The notes beneath the pieces were generated by a model that searched no databases, had not been told where the DNA came from, and saw only the letters and a program-made list of their open reading frames with translations. Shown piece by piece: positions 55,650 through 64,000 of a stretch of DNA of 64,000 nt. The DNA is from PGZG01 sp046292765 (lineage in GTDB: Bacteria > Pseudomonadota > Gammaproteobacteria > Pseudomonadales > Alcanivoracaceae): assembly GCA_046292765.1 (NCBI GenBank), contig JBKBQA010000002.1:248001-312000 (forward strand). Direction: 5' to 3'. A program made the position numbers and the translations under genes. Each line of letters begins with the position of its first letter. Position 1 is the stretch's first letter.

Positions 55650-58600
55650 TCACTCAGTCTCCATGACGCTGTTCCTGACGCGTCGGGCACTGTCCTGATC
55701 GAACTTGATGCGGAAGTCCAGCACGATGCCCTGTACCCGGCCCTCGGCGCCACTGAAATCATTATCGTAGAAGCCGCGGAAGTTGTAGCCGAGGCTGATC
55801 CAGACATCACGGACAGGGCTGTATCCGGCCATAATGCCAAACGAGTTCATCCGTATATCGCTGTTATAGCTGGCCAGCGTGCTGCCGCGTAATCCGACAT
55901 CCCAGCGTTCGGTAATATCGTAACGGTATTCGCTGCCAATCAGGTCGCTATAGCCCTTGAAGCGAGCGCTGTCGATCGTCTCCCCAACGTAGCGGGCGCC
56001 ATACTGTACTGACAGCTGATGACGCTCCTGGGCAACAAAGTTGAGATGGGTATTGTTGATCAGCCGGTGACCATAGATCGACCCGAAGCTATCGCGCTTC
56101 TCGTCATAGATAATCCGCGAACGGTTTAGCCAGAACCAGCTCTCCGAGAGCGGCCTGCGCACATAGCTGAAGTCCAGTTCAGAGCTGCGCAGGATGTCGC
56201 CGCTGCGGAACTGCTGATCGAAGTGCAGGGCGCGGCCGGCGATGGTATCGGTTTCATCCAGACGGTGCTGGAAGCCGGACAGCAGGTTCCATTTGTCGTC
56301 ATTGTCCGAGTGACGGTACTCAGCGCGGTTGGTCCACTGCCAGTTTGCATTACGGTAGCCCAGTCCGCCGGAAAGGGCTGTATAGTCGTTGCCATTAGTA
56401 CCACTTGCAGGCTGGCGTGTCGGATCAAAGGCGTCCGTGGTGGTGCCGCTGGTCAGGGTTTGGGCCCGGTCGAAGCCGACATCTGCACTCCAGTGCTGAT
56501 TGAGTTCGATGTTCTGGAAAAGGCCGGCATGGGCCATCATGCGCGGGCCAAACTCGTCCATGCTGCGACTGACCGAGGACGTGGCGGTGCCGCCTTTCCA
56601 TGGAGTGGCACGGGCGCCGATACGGGTATCCTGGGTACGCCGGTTGTGCCCCCAGCTGAATTCCTGATTGGCAAACAGGGAGACCTTGTTGCTGAGGCGG
56701 TAATCGCTGCCAAGCATTAACCGCGAAGGGTAATCGGACGAGTCCGGGCCGCTGTCGATGCCGGTTTCACCGGTGGCAGACAGGGTAAGACGCTTGTCCA
56801 TCAGATCACGACGGCCGCCGGCAATCAGTTGCTGGCTCTGGAAGTTGCCAGAGGCTGTCAGGTCGTCAACATGTCTTGCGCCACCGAACACCTGCCACTC
56901 AGATTGCTGATACTCGACCCGTCCTTCGACCAGATCACGGCGGTTCCCGGTACTCGGTACTTCCTGGCGGCTGGTGTCGCCGGTCAGGGTGATATTTTCA
57001 TCAAGGCGATAGCGCACCCCCGCTTGCATCATGCGGCGGTCCTGATCATTACCAGACAGTTGATTCAGGCCGAAGCCAGCTTCCGTTTCCTCAATTCGTA
57101 CCCGGGTATCAACCCGCTCCGAGGTAAAGCGATGCTCGAGAAGCCAGGCCTGGTCATTGCTGGTGCCGGGTTGCAAGTCCTGACGGCTGCCAGCGATCTC
57201 GGCCTTCACTGTGTGTTGCTCGGTGGGACGCCAGGTCACATCGGCGGCAGTGAGAGAGCCCGGGGTGGCCAGTGTGCCATCATTCACGGCGGTGATCCCG
57301 ACGGTGACCGTTTCGTTGTCGTCAAACAGGGTGACCCGGCCGCCCGCGACGGTCTTTTCGGCGCCTGCTTCAACCTCATAGGTGACGACAATAGAGAGCG
57401 GGTTGAATGAGGCATCCTGAACGGGTATCGGCTGACGGAAGAACAAGGTGCCATCGCCGCTATCGAGACTGTAGTCGACAAAGCGTGTCATCGGAGTGCT
57501 GCTCAGCAACTCATTGGTAAACCGGTCACGCACCTCAATGGCAACGGATTCACTGCTGGCGATAATGGGCGCCCGACTCAGGCGATACAGGCCGGAGGTA
57601 CCATCCGGCGAAATGTCGTCGCGGATAAAGCCCTGGGCACTGTCGGCGATAAAGCCACTGGCGGTGGCATTACGACCACGCCATTCGGATTTGGCGCCAG
57701 TAAGCACCCGCTGGTAACGACCCAGCTCGGTGGTTGTCAAACCGGTGTCATAGTCACCGAAGAGGGCATAGAAATCCCGCTTCTCCATCCGCACGTAGAG
57801 CTTTTCCCGTGATGCAGCGTCATGGCTTCGTAGCGCGTCATCCCCGTAGAGGACATACCAGCGCTGTGGATCGATGGCTTGTCCCAATGGTCGATCTTCC
57901 GGCGCGCGGCGGGTATCCAGTGCGGCGGTCAGCAGCCATTCGCCTGCCACCGTGCCACGGGCGAAGAACGCCATTTCTCCATCAACATAGGCGTGTTTGT
58001 CCGGTGAGCCGAGATTCTGCATATTGCCGCGCAGGGTGTTGTATCCCACCGTGCCCTCGGCGAAACCAACAAGAATCCATTCACGCAGGTCCGGTGCAAC
58101 GGCGATAGTCAGCTCATCAGAGACGACCCTGCCGTCAGTCAGACGCAGACGATAGGTACCAGCAGTGCTAACGGGTTCAAAGCGCACTATACCGTTCTGG
58201 TCCACAATCACGACATCACCACGATCCTCGAGCGGATTGTCGTTCTGGCTATGATTCAGCGGTCGAAGTGTGCCACCGATAATTCTCAGTTCGGTTTGCG
58301 CCAGCAAAGGCTGGTCAAATTCATCGAACAGCCTCACGTTCAGCTGCAGCGGCGTCAGGCCATCTGCAACATTCTCGGCAGCGTCGCCGGCACGGATCGA
58401 TTTTAGCTGGCCACTGCGACGCAGCGTGACGCTTTCCCGGAACCGGATGACGCCAAACCCGCCGGATCCCTGAAGCTCAAAAGTGTGTTCACCGACGCGA
58501 TCCAGCTCGACACCGACCCAGGTGTAGACCACCATTTTGGTCTCATCATCGGGAATACGCGATCCGATACGAGCATCTGGAACTTCATTGCCGTTCAGTA

Positions 58601-61073
58601 GCAGTCTGGGCTTGAGTCGAGCATCAAGGCGTGCGGTCACACTGACAACCGGATGGGCGACCATCATTCCATCACGCAAGTTCATGAAGCCCTGAGGCAC
58701 TTCCGCTGGTGCGCCATTGTTCCGCTCACTGGCTCGGTCTCTGTTGATACCACTGTCGGCCAGTACGGTGGCCAGTGTCGCAGTCGACACCTGCTGCTGG
58801 GTAAAGAACCTTACTGTCACCCGACGGTTCAGCGCCCGGCCATCTGCGGTTTCATTGTCGGCAATCGGCTCATCCGGGCCCTTGCCAACGATAAGGATGC
58901 TTTCGAGGGGCAGAGCCAGAAGTTCAGAAAGGTATTCCGCAACCGATCGTGCTCTCGCCTCTGACAGGGCGTAGTTGTCGTTGATGACCCGACCCGCTCT
59001 CGGGACGATACGTTGGCTGTCTGTGTGGCCGGCGATTTCGAGTCTCAGGCCTTCCTGATTGCGCAGCATCTCTGCGGATTTGCGAATATCGTTGCGGTCT
59101 TGCTCTGAAAGAGTGGCGGACATACTGGCAAACCGTGGTCGGAGCACCAGCTCGTTATCCTTCATTCTGGCGCCTTGCACGCGCACGCTGTTTTGTGAGG
59201 ACACCGAGAACCGTCGATTGTCCGGGGTGATGCCGGAGGTGTTAAACAGGATGCTCTGCTCCACCGAATCGCGGATATTCGGGTCAACGATCAGGTCAAT
59301 TTCCAGCGCGTGGCGCCAGAAGTAGCCGTCGACCGGGAAGCTGAACTCATAGAAATTGCCGCGCTTCACCGGGTCTGATAGTGGACGGCCGTCAAAGCGA
59401 GCGCTGCCGGGTACCGGCGTCAGGCTATCGGGCAGGAACAGGTGGGTGGTGACTTCCCGGAACAGGGTCTCGCCGTTGCCAATCGGCAGCGTCACGGTCG
59501 CCCGCTCGCCGTTCGCTCGGGTGGTGAGCTGTTGCTGAAGATGGGCACCCAGTTCGGGTCGCACCTCGATGTACCAGTTCTCCCGCCACAGGGTGCCGCC
59601 CTGTACATTAACGAATCGGGAGCGGGGATTGCCGGCCTGACGGGTGTTGTCATGGCACTGACGGAGCGTGTGACGTGGCCCGAGGGTGACAGTGTCGAGC
59701 TGCAGGACGTGGGTTCCCGGACGCACTCCCTCAATGTGCCAGCGGCCGTGCTTGTCAGTGATGACGCTGGTGCCATCTTCCATGTAGATGCGAATGCCTT
59801 CAACTCCGAGCGCATCTTGTTCGCCACAGGTGCCGGCGATGACCCTCCCCATCAGGAAAGCGCGGTCATTGAAGAAGGGGCGCTCTACCAGCACCTCTGC
59901 GCGAGCTCTGTTGGATATCATAATGCCGGCGGTGGCCTGGGCCAGGTTGGTGGCACGGCCGGCGCGCGCCGCCACGGTCACTTCGGTGACGTACCGTATG
60001 GCGGTGTTTGCGCCCGGAGGCAGGGTGCCGATCTCAATGGTGAGCTGTCGTCCGCTTGGGTCGATCTGTGGGTCCGGCGCGACGATGCCGTCAATGCGCA
60101 GTGAGCCTGACTGATAACGGAATCCCGCAGGCAGGGTATCAATCAGCAATGTGTTCAGTGCCGGAGCGACAGAGGTGTTCTCGACGATGACGTCGTAGGC
60201 GAGGAAATCACCACTCATTACCGTGCTGCGTTGGCTCTGCTTGGTAACGAAGAGGTCGGTATCCGGTAACGGAACACTGCTGGTGGTACTGCGACGTTCG
60301 GCCTGAATACTGCCTAGCAGTAGCGGATCTACAAACCAGGGCGATCCTGTGGTCAGGCTGTCGGCAATATCACCGTTGTTGTCATAACGAATCTCCACCG
60401 TGCTACCGGGAGGAATCTCGATGGAGCTCCCGGGAATATTCGGCTGTAGATATCCGACGTACAGGTTGCTGTTGATCGCTGTTTCCACTAGCGCAATGGT
60501 GTAGTTGTCGCCATTGCTGATATCCACGGTGACAGCAATAAACCGGCGGCCATCCGGCCGGGTCGCAATGGCAGACGGCGACAGAATCGGGTCGTCAGCA
60601 ATAATAAATATGGGCTCGCGACCTTCAAAGAAGTCGCTTGCTGCCAGAGGAATAACGCCGTTCAGTGGCAGTGGTGTGCCATTCTCATCAATGGGCGCGG
60701 GCAGGGCGCTCAGCAGCGATGGCGTGCCCGAGAGACTATCCGGTGAGGCAAACTGACTCGCCCATACCTGATGGGTGTCCGTGGAAGCCGGATCATAGCG
60801 ATACAGACCAATCCGCTCGAAGCGAAGCACCTGCACGTTGGCAGTGGCCGGTACAACCGATGTGGACCAGCTAAGCTGGGCCGGGGGCTGGGTAATCACA
60901 AGCGCTGCTGAGGCGAGACCGCTGAACAACAGAAACAACATGGCGACAAAAGGCATGCCCCGGCGCTGCCAGCCAGTACGGCATAGCAGCGCCCGGGCGA
61001 GCCACCCAGAAAAGAACGCCCCGCCGGCAAATGCCGGCGAGGTGTTCTGACTGAGGATAAAGCTCCGTTTCAT
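55650..61073 (-). CDS. Giant outer-membrane protein: DUF11 + SdrD-like + OmpA-like + C-terminal barrel (1807 aa)
   Basis: A long N-terminal signal region (~1-57; hydrophobic core PFVAMLFLLFSGLASA). A DUF11 domain at ~273-398 (DLFVTKQSQRSTVMSGDFLA, YDVIVENTSVAPALNTLLID). An SdrD/carboxypeptidase-regulatory-like fold at ~405-465 (GVEGIRIYMEDGTSVITDKH, GRWHIEGVRPGTHVLQLD). A complete OmpA peptidoglycan-binding domain at ~640-758 (EIAGHTDSQ, NYALSEARARSVAEYL, ADGRALNRRVTV). A beta-sandwich lies at ~800-995. Residues ~1000-1800 alternate aromatic and polar residues like an outer-membrane barrel (GLGYRNANWQWTNRAEYRHS). The last residues (RVRNSVMETE) lack the usual terminal Phe. Start ATG 61073, 11 nt after the preceding gene, with a weak site. 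Confidence 0.82.
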   Translation of the reverse strand: MKRSFILSQNTSPAFAGGAFFSGWLARALLCRTGWQRRGMPFVAMLFLLFSGLASAALVITQPPAQLSWSTSVVPATANVQVLRFERIGLYRYDPASTDTHQVWASQFASPDSLSGTPSLLSALPAPIDENGTPLPLNGVIPLAASDFFEGREPIFIIADDPILSPSAIATRPDGRRFIAVTVDISNGDNYTIALVETAINSNLYVGYLQPNIPGSSIEIPPGSTVEIRYDNNGDIADSLTTGSPWFVDPLLLGSIQAERRSTTSSVPLPDTDLFVTKQSQRSTVMSGDFLAYDVIVENTSVAPALNTLLIDTLPAGFRYQSGSLRIDGIVAPDPQIDPSGRQLTIEIGTLPPGANTAIRYVTEVTVAARAGRATNLAQATAGIMISNRARAEVLVERPFFNDRAFLMGRVIAGTCGEQDALGVEGIRIYMEDGTSVITDKHGRWHIEGVRPGTHVLQLDTVTLGPRHTLRQCHDNTRQAGNPRSRFVNVQGGTLWRENWYIEVRPELGAHLQQQLTTRANGERATVTLPIGNGETLFREVTTHLFLPDSLTPVPGSARFDGRPLSDPVKRGNFYEFSFPVDGYFWRHALEIDLIVDPNIRDSVEQSILFNTSGITPDNRRFSVSSQNSVRVQGARMKDNELVLRPRFASMSATLSEQDRNDIRKSAEMLRNQEGLRLEIAGHTDSQRIVPRAGRVINDNYALSEARARSVAEYLSELLALPLESILIVGKGPDEPIADNETADGRALNRRVTVRFFTQQQVSTATLATVLADSGINRDRASERNNGAPAEVPQGFMNLRDGMMVAHPVVSVTARLDARLKPRLLLNGNEVPDARIGSRIPDDETKMVVYTWVGVELDRVGEHTFELQGSGGFGVIRFRESVTLRRSGQLKSIRAGDAAENVADGLTPLQLNVRLFDEFDQPLLAQTELRIIGGTLRPLNHSQNDNPLEDRGDVVIVDQNGIVRFEPVSTAGTYRLRLTDGRVVSDELTIAVAPDLREWILVGFAEGTVGYNTLRGNMQNLGSPDKHAYVDGEMAFFARGTVAGEWLLTAALDTRRAPEDRPLGQAIDPQRWYVLYGDDALRSHDAASREKLYVRMEKRDFYALFGDYDTGLTTTELGRYQRVLTGAKSEWRGRNATASGFIADSAQGFIRDDISPDGTSGLYRLSRAPIIASSESVAIEVRDRFTNELLSSTPMTRFVDYSLDSGDGTLFFRQPIPVQDASFNPLSIVVTYEVEAGAEKTVAGGRVTLFDDNETVTVGITAVNDGTLATPGSLTAADVTWRPTEQHTVKAEIAGSRQDLQPGTSNDQAWLLEHRFTSERVDTRVRIEETEAGFGLNQLSGNDQDRRMMQAGVRYRLDENITLTGDTSRQEVPSTGNRRDLVEGRVEYQQSEWQVFGGARHVDDLTASGNFQSQQLIAGGRRDLMDKRLTLSATGETGIDSGPDSSDYPSRLMLGSDYRLSNKVSLFANQEFSWGHNRRTQDTRIGARATPWKGGTATSSVSRSMDEFGPRMMAHAGLFQNIELNQHWSADVGFDRAQTLTSGTTTDAFDPTRQPASGTNGNDYTALSGGLGYRNANWQWTNRAEYRHSDNDDKWNLLSGFQHRLDETDTIAGRALHFDQQFRSGDILRSSELDFSYVRRPLSESWFWLNRSRIIYDEKRDSFGSIYGHRLINNTHLNFVAQERHQLSVQYGARYVGETIDSARFKGYSDLIGSEYRYDITERWDVGLRGSTLASYNSDIRMNSFGIMAGYSPVRDVWISLGYNFRGFYDNDFSGAEGRVQGIVLDFRIKFDQDSARRVRNSVMETE

Positions 61074-61084
61074 CCGTTGCGCGC

Positions 61085-62209
61085 TTATTGCACGGTAACC
61101 TGGAAGGTCACCACGGCGGTTTCGCCGTCAACAATTTCACCGGCTGCGCCGCTGACACTGTTGACTTGAAGTCCGCCTGACAGCGGTGAGTTCGGTCCGA
61201 CATCGGCCACCGGATTGCCATTCAGCGTCGTGCTGTTCGCCACATAGGTGGTGAACTCGGGGATGCTGTCGGTAATCACTGCACCAGTGATGGACTCTCC
61301 GGGAATGGTGCCCGCCGTCAGGCGATACTCCAGCACATCACCTGTGCGAGCGGTAACCCCGGTGGTGGCAAAGCTGCCACCTGAACTGACGTTACGTACA
61401 TGCTTGACCAGCGTCGCTTCACCGGACAGTACTGTTACCGTACCGCCACCGACATTATCAAAGGTGATAACGTCACCCGGGCCGCCTGGGCCGGGGGCTG
61501 CAGTGGTGCCTTCGATGATGATCTCGTGTTCACCAGAGGTACCCGGCGTAGTCGGCGTGCCAGCGGTCAGCTGTACCGTGAAGGTCTGCACTTCGCCGAT
61601 CTGGGTGCCGACAGGGATATTGCCGGCGATGATAGCGGGTGCGGAGCCTTGCGGGGTCAATGCCAGCGTCGTCGGTGTTTCCGGCGTGGTGGTGTTGCCC
61701 ACCGTGAAGGCGGGGGTGCCCGGTGTTACGGCGGTGATGGTGTACAGGTAGTCATTGCCACCCAGCGTAATGCGGATGATGTTACCGGCGGTCAGGTTGT
61801 CCTCTGAGCCTGCGGCGATCAGGATTGCACCCGCTACCGATGGACGCGAGGTAATTGAGCCGCCTAGCGTGACCTGTGGAGGCGTAATGGTGAGTGACGA
61901 TGGTGCGCCAACGTCAGTATCGTTGGTGCTGGCTGTCAGATCGTATATGTCACTGCCATTGCTGTTGCTGACAATCGTATAGGTGACAGTGACAGAGTCG
62001 CCGGCGTTAGCAACGACATTCTGCGACGTGATAGTAGGTGCGGCGCCAATGGTCAGTACCTCCACGTCAACGTGCGCAGTGACCTGGCCGCCGCTGAACG
62101 ACAGGGTTGCCGCATTGTGGATGGTGGCTCCACCGCCGGTGGCGGCAACTGCCGCGCCTCCGAGGCTCAGTCCCACCAGTGCAACGGTTGTGGCTAGAAG
62201 TTTTTTCAT
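61085..62209 (-). CDS. Secreted DUF11-type protein (374 aa)
   Basis: Signal peptide 1-23 (MKKLLATTVALVGLSLGGAA). An N-terminal strand-rich part (~24-130, HNAATLSFSGGQVTAHVDVE, VTYTIVSNSNGSDIYDLTAS), a Thr/Pro-rich middle (TTTPETPTTLALTPQGS), and a C-terminal DUF11-like domain from ~255 (ATLVKHVRNVSSGGSFATTG, ITGAVITDSIPEFTTYVANS). Ends VTFQVTVQ, on the final strand. AAGGAG lies 9 nt before ATG 62209. Paralogous to the next upstream gene; probably a structural surface component delivered with the giant barrel protein. Confidence 0.83.
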   Translation of the reverse strand: MKKLLATTVALVGLSLGGAAVAATGGGATIHNAATLSFSGGQVTAHVDVEVLTIGAAPTITSQNVVANAGDSVTVTYTIVSNSNGSDIYDLTASTNDTDVGAPSSLTITPPQVTLGGSITSRPSVAGAILIAAGSEDNLTAGNIIRITLGGNDYLYTITAVTPGTPAFTVGNTTTPETPTTLALTPQGSAPAIIAGNIPVGTQIGEVQTFTVQLTAGTPTTPGTSGEHEIIIEGTTAAPGPGGPGDVITFDNVGGGTVTVLSGEATLVKHVRNVSSGGSFATTGVTARTGDVLEYRLTAGTIPGESITGAVITDSIPEFTTYVANSTTLNGNPVADVGPNSPLSGGLQVNSVSGAAGEIVDGETAVVTFQVTVQ

Positions 62210-62277
62210 GATGTTTCTCCTTGTTGTTTCGGGCTGATAGACGGCCGGCGAGGACGCCTGGCCGTCTATGGTCCGGA

Positions 62278-63498
62278 TCAGTCAATCTCAACGTCGAATC
62301 GGATGTAGCTGATTTCGCCGGGCGCCAGAGTGCCGCCGGTGCCGTTACCGAAACCTGCTGCACCGGCGCTGCCGCCTGCACCTGCGTAGACGTAGACAAT
62401 GCCGGCAGTGCCGTCGAACTCGGCTGCGCCAGTCGTGTCGCCATCATCCTGGGCGGCAAAGTTGCCGGTGCCGGGATCCAGCTCGATGGTGTTGGACTGA
62501 TAGGTGGTGAACTGCGGGACAGGATCAGTGACGATGATATTGCTCGCGACCCCGGCACCAGCGGCGCTGTTGTCGATGACAATCAGGTACTGCATGGTGT
62601 CACCCGGATTGCCTGTTACACCGGAGGTGTAATAGTCGACGCCGTCAACCGTAATCGCCACTACTCCGGTATTGAACGGAGATGCCGGAGTATTGTTGCG
62701 GACATACTTGTTGATGGTCAGTACCGGCCGACGAACATTGATGACCGTGGCGGTGGCTTGAGTGGTAGCGACCAGAGCATCTTCCTGCGAAGTGGCGGTG
62801 GTCAGTACCGAGTGGGTGCCGAAGGTGCCTGCGGTGATATCGTCAGTGGTGACAGTCACGGTCACATTTGCACGCTCACCGATCGGGGTGCCGTAGGGGA
62901 ACGCATTGGTGGTGCCGGCAACCAGGGTGATCGTGACGGTATTGGTGGCTGCACCGGAGGACTCATCGACACTGAGGATGGTTGCAACTTCAGCGACGCC
63001 GGTGGGATCAAGAACGATAGTGTCGCCGGCCACCAGACCATTGACGTTGTTATCGTCAGTGCCATCGTAGGGCACCGTGATGACGGTGGCGCCGATGGTA
63101 ATTCCCGATGCTGCCGTGGTGGCGCCGAGCAAAATACTTGGCGTCGAAAATGCAGCGTCATTGTCCATGTTTGTGGGCGTATCAGCAGAGCTGAAATTGT
63201 AGGTGTCCGGGCCATTGGCCGTGCTGGTAATGGTGTAGATCAGGTTCACCGCAGTATTTTCGGTAGTCGGATCCACATCCGCCGGGGAGCTCAGTAGTGG
63301 CGCAGACGCGACGAGGTTGACCAGAATGGAAGCACTGGCCTGTTCCTGCGGCTGAGCGTTGTTTGCTGCGTCCGTGTAGTTCACCGTTACCGTGTTGGTA
63401 ATGGTGGTATTCGCGGCGGTGGCGAATGCCAACCCGGGGATCAAGGCCGCTCCGATAATAATTGCCGATCCCCCCAGAAGCCGTTTGAGTAATGTCAT
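62278..63498 (-). CDS. Secreted DUF11-type protein (406 aa)
   Basis: Signal peptide ~1-29 (LLGGSAIIIGAALIPGLAFA), then TNTVTVNYTDAANNAQPQEQ and NLIYTITSTANGPDTYNFSS, which align with the 374-aa paralogue. A Gly/Asp/Thr-rich middle includes DGTDDNNVNGLVAGDTIVLD. The C-terminal DUF11-like domain starts near 280 (VLTINKYVRNNTPASPFNTG, IIVTDPVPQFTTYQSNTIEL) and ends ISYIRFDVEID. GAGGATAAGG lies just before ATG 63498. Acidic and without Cys, as expected for an exported beta-rich fibre or surface protein. 68 bp from the next gene. Confidence 0.83.
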   Translation of the reverse strand: MTLLKRLLGGSAIIIGAALIPGLAFATAANTTITNTVTVNYTDAANNAQPQEQASASILVNLVASAPLLSSPADVDPTTENTAVNLIYTITSTANGPDTYNFSSADTPTNMDNDAAFSTPSILLGATTAASGITIGATVITVPYDGTDDNNVNGLVAGDTIVLDPTGVAEVATILSVDESSGAATNTVTITLVAGTTNAFPYGTPIGERANVTVTVTTDDITAGTFGTHSVLTTATSQEDALVATTQATATVINVRRPVLTINKYVRNNTPASPFNTGVVAITVDGVDYYTSGVTGNPGDTMQYLIVIDNSAAGAGVASNIIVTDPVPQFTTYQSNTIELDPGTGNFAAQDDGDTTGAAEFDGTAGIVYVYAGAGGSAGAAGFGNGTGGTLAPGEISYIRFDVEID

Positions 63499-63574
63499 TG
63501 CCTTATCCTCAGTTTATGCACCCCGGGTGGTGAAACCTGCTGCGCTGCCCGGAGTGCAAAGGGTAGCGCAACAG

Positions 63575-63621
63575 TTTTTGCCAGCCGGATAAATGCAGAG
63601 CATTTATCCGGCTGGCAAAAA
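63575..63621. repeat. 22-bp perfect palindrome between DUF11 genes
   Basis: Arms 63575-63596 (TTTTTGCCAGCCGGATAAATGC, first 20 being TTTTTGCCAGCCGGATAAAT) and 63600-63621 around loop AGA. It lies 2 nt beyond the stop of the partial gene. The T-run is at the 5' side on either strand, so the hairpin ends in A and is not a normal terminator. Confidence 0.85.
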
Positions 63622-63622
63622 T

Positions 63623-64000
63623 TCATTGCACAACAACAGAGAACCCTACGGAGCCCCCCGTTGACGGCAGAATTTCAGTGACTGTCCAGCGAATGGCGTT
63701 GTACTGTTCTGGCGACGCCTGCAGCTTTCTTTTTTGTCCGCCGCGGTCGGTGATCTCATAGGTGAGATTGACGGGCTTTTTGTAACTCTTGCCTTCGTCA
63801 ATGGAAAACAGGATGTCGGTGCCATCGCCCCAGGCACTGTCAGCAACATAGGAGGTGTTGGCAGGCATCGGATTATCGATCTGCACGTTGCGAGCGGCCT
63901 CGGTTCCGCCGTTGCTGTAGCGAAGGATATAAAACAGTGTGTCGCCCGGGATGGTGTCGTTGGCGACAACCCTGCGGGTGACTTCCTCGCCCTGTTCGTT
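63623..64000 (-). CDS. DUF11-type secreted protein (partial, 5' end off the window)
   Basis: The last 125 residues of an open frame that continues past base 64000. Reading begins NEQGEEVTRRVVANDTIPGD and continues LFYILRYSNGGTEAARNVQI, PMPANTSYVADSAWGDGTDI, LFSIDEGKSYKKPVNLTYEI and RWTVTEILPSTGGSVGFSVV, ending VVQ. This is a DUF11-like domain (the Asn-Pro-x-Pro-x-Asn/His-Thr and FSIDxGKSY elements are typical). It shares its C-terminal pattern (SVVVQ versus QVTVQ) with the 374-aa protein. First visible gene of the minus-strand DUF11 series. Confidence 0.8.
   Translation of the reverse strand, partial: NEQGEEVTRRVVANDTIPGDTLFYILRYSNGGTEAARNVQIDNPMPANTSYVADSAWGDGTDILFSIDEGKSYKKPVNLTYEITDRGGQKRKLQASPEQYNAIRWTVTEILPSTGGSVGFSVVVQ

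Noticed and set aside
62221..63297. 358-codon plus-strand frame over the 406-aa DUF11 gene
   Set aside because: Crosses the intergenic gap and is antisense to a gene with a good signal peptide and ribosome-binding site.
63575..63621. Rho-independent terminator
   Set aside because: The stem is strong, but on either strand it is followed by A rather than T residues.

Overview
The window is about 60% GC chromosome from a gammaproteobacterium. Gene content and order point to the Pseudomonadales/Oceanospirillales side, possibly an Alcanivorax-like marine genus. That placement is an inference: it rests on the fimL-nudC-(membrane protein)-sohB neighbourhood, a ThrH-type phosphatase, an AlgP-like lysine/alanine-rich protein, a complete mtnABCD set, and the mltD-gloB-yafS-rnhA-dnaQ order that is also found in enterics.

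Layout. 1-2434: 3'-truncated acnB (minus). 2787-9900: an Rhs island. It holds a 1630-aa secreted YD-repeat protein with an unusual coiled-coil insertion, an overlapping small membrane ORF (candidate immunity gene), a decayed IS3-family transposase and several AT-rich orphan ORFs. 10086-12542: an LpxL-type acyltransferase, miaE and folD. 12719-13030: tRNA-Pro, tRNA-Arg and tRNA-His. 13240-22131: a protein-quality-control block (tig, clpP, clpX, lon, hupB, tRNA-Asp, ppiD). 22201-32922 (all minus): gloB, mltD, two yejA-like binding proteins, yejB, yejE, yejF and fabI; the lytic transglycosylase gene runs directly into the oligopeptide/muropeptide-type importer. 32995-34957: a yafS-like methyltransferase, rnhA and dnaQ, overlapping by 4 nt each. 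35184-41469: fimL, nudC, a membrane protein, sohB, acuI and a frameshifted zntB. 41613-44345: ppsA and a small Rieske protein. 44724-48073 (minus): mtnC, mtnD, mtnB, mtnA and a PGPGW-type membrane protein. 48198-52891: an unknown protein, a PilZ-like protein, an AlgP-like protein, a 5'-nucleotidase, cysB and thrH. 52925-64000 (minus): five consecutive genes for secreted DUF11-type repeat proteins, including a 1807-aa protein that fuses DUF11, an SdrD-like fold, an OmpA peptidoglycan-binding domain and a large predicted beta-barrel.

Most of the window is conserved housekeeping. The parts that need explanation are: (i) three copies of a structured intergenic element (44361-44679 and about 52060-52200), each with a 31-nt inverted repeat whose arm sequence differs between copies around a partly conserved 50-52 nt loop; (ii) the DUF11/OmpA/barrel surface cluster at the right edge; (iii) the Rhs protein with its coiled-coil insertion and overlapping small gene; (iv) the mltD-yejAABEF linkage; and (v) a single-base frameshift in a C6 run that breaks zntB. 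No rRNA, CRISPR array, prophage or plasmid origin was seen.
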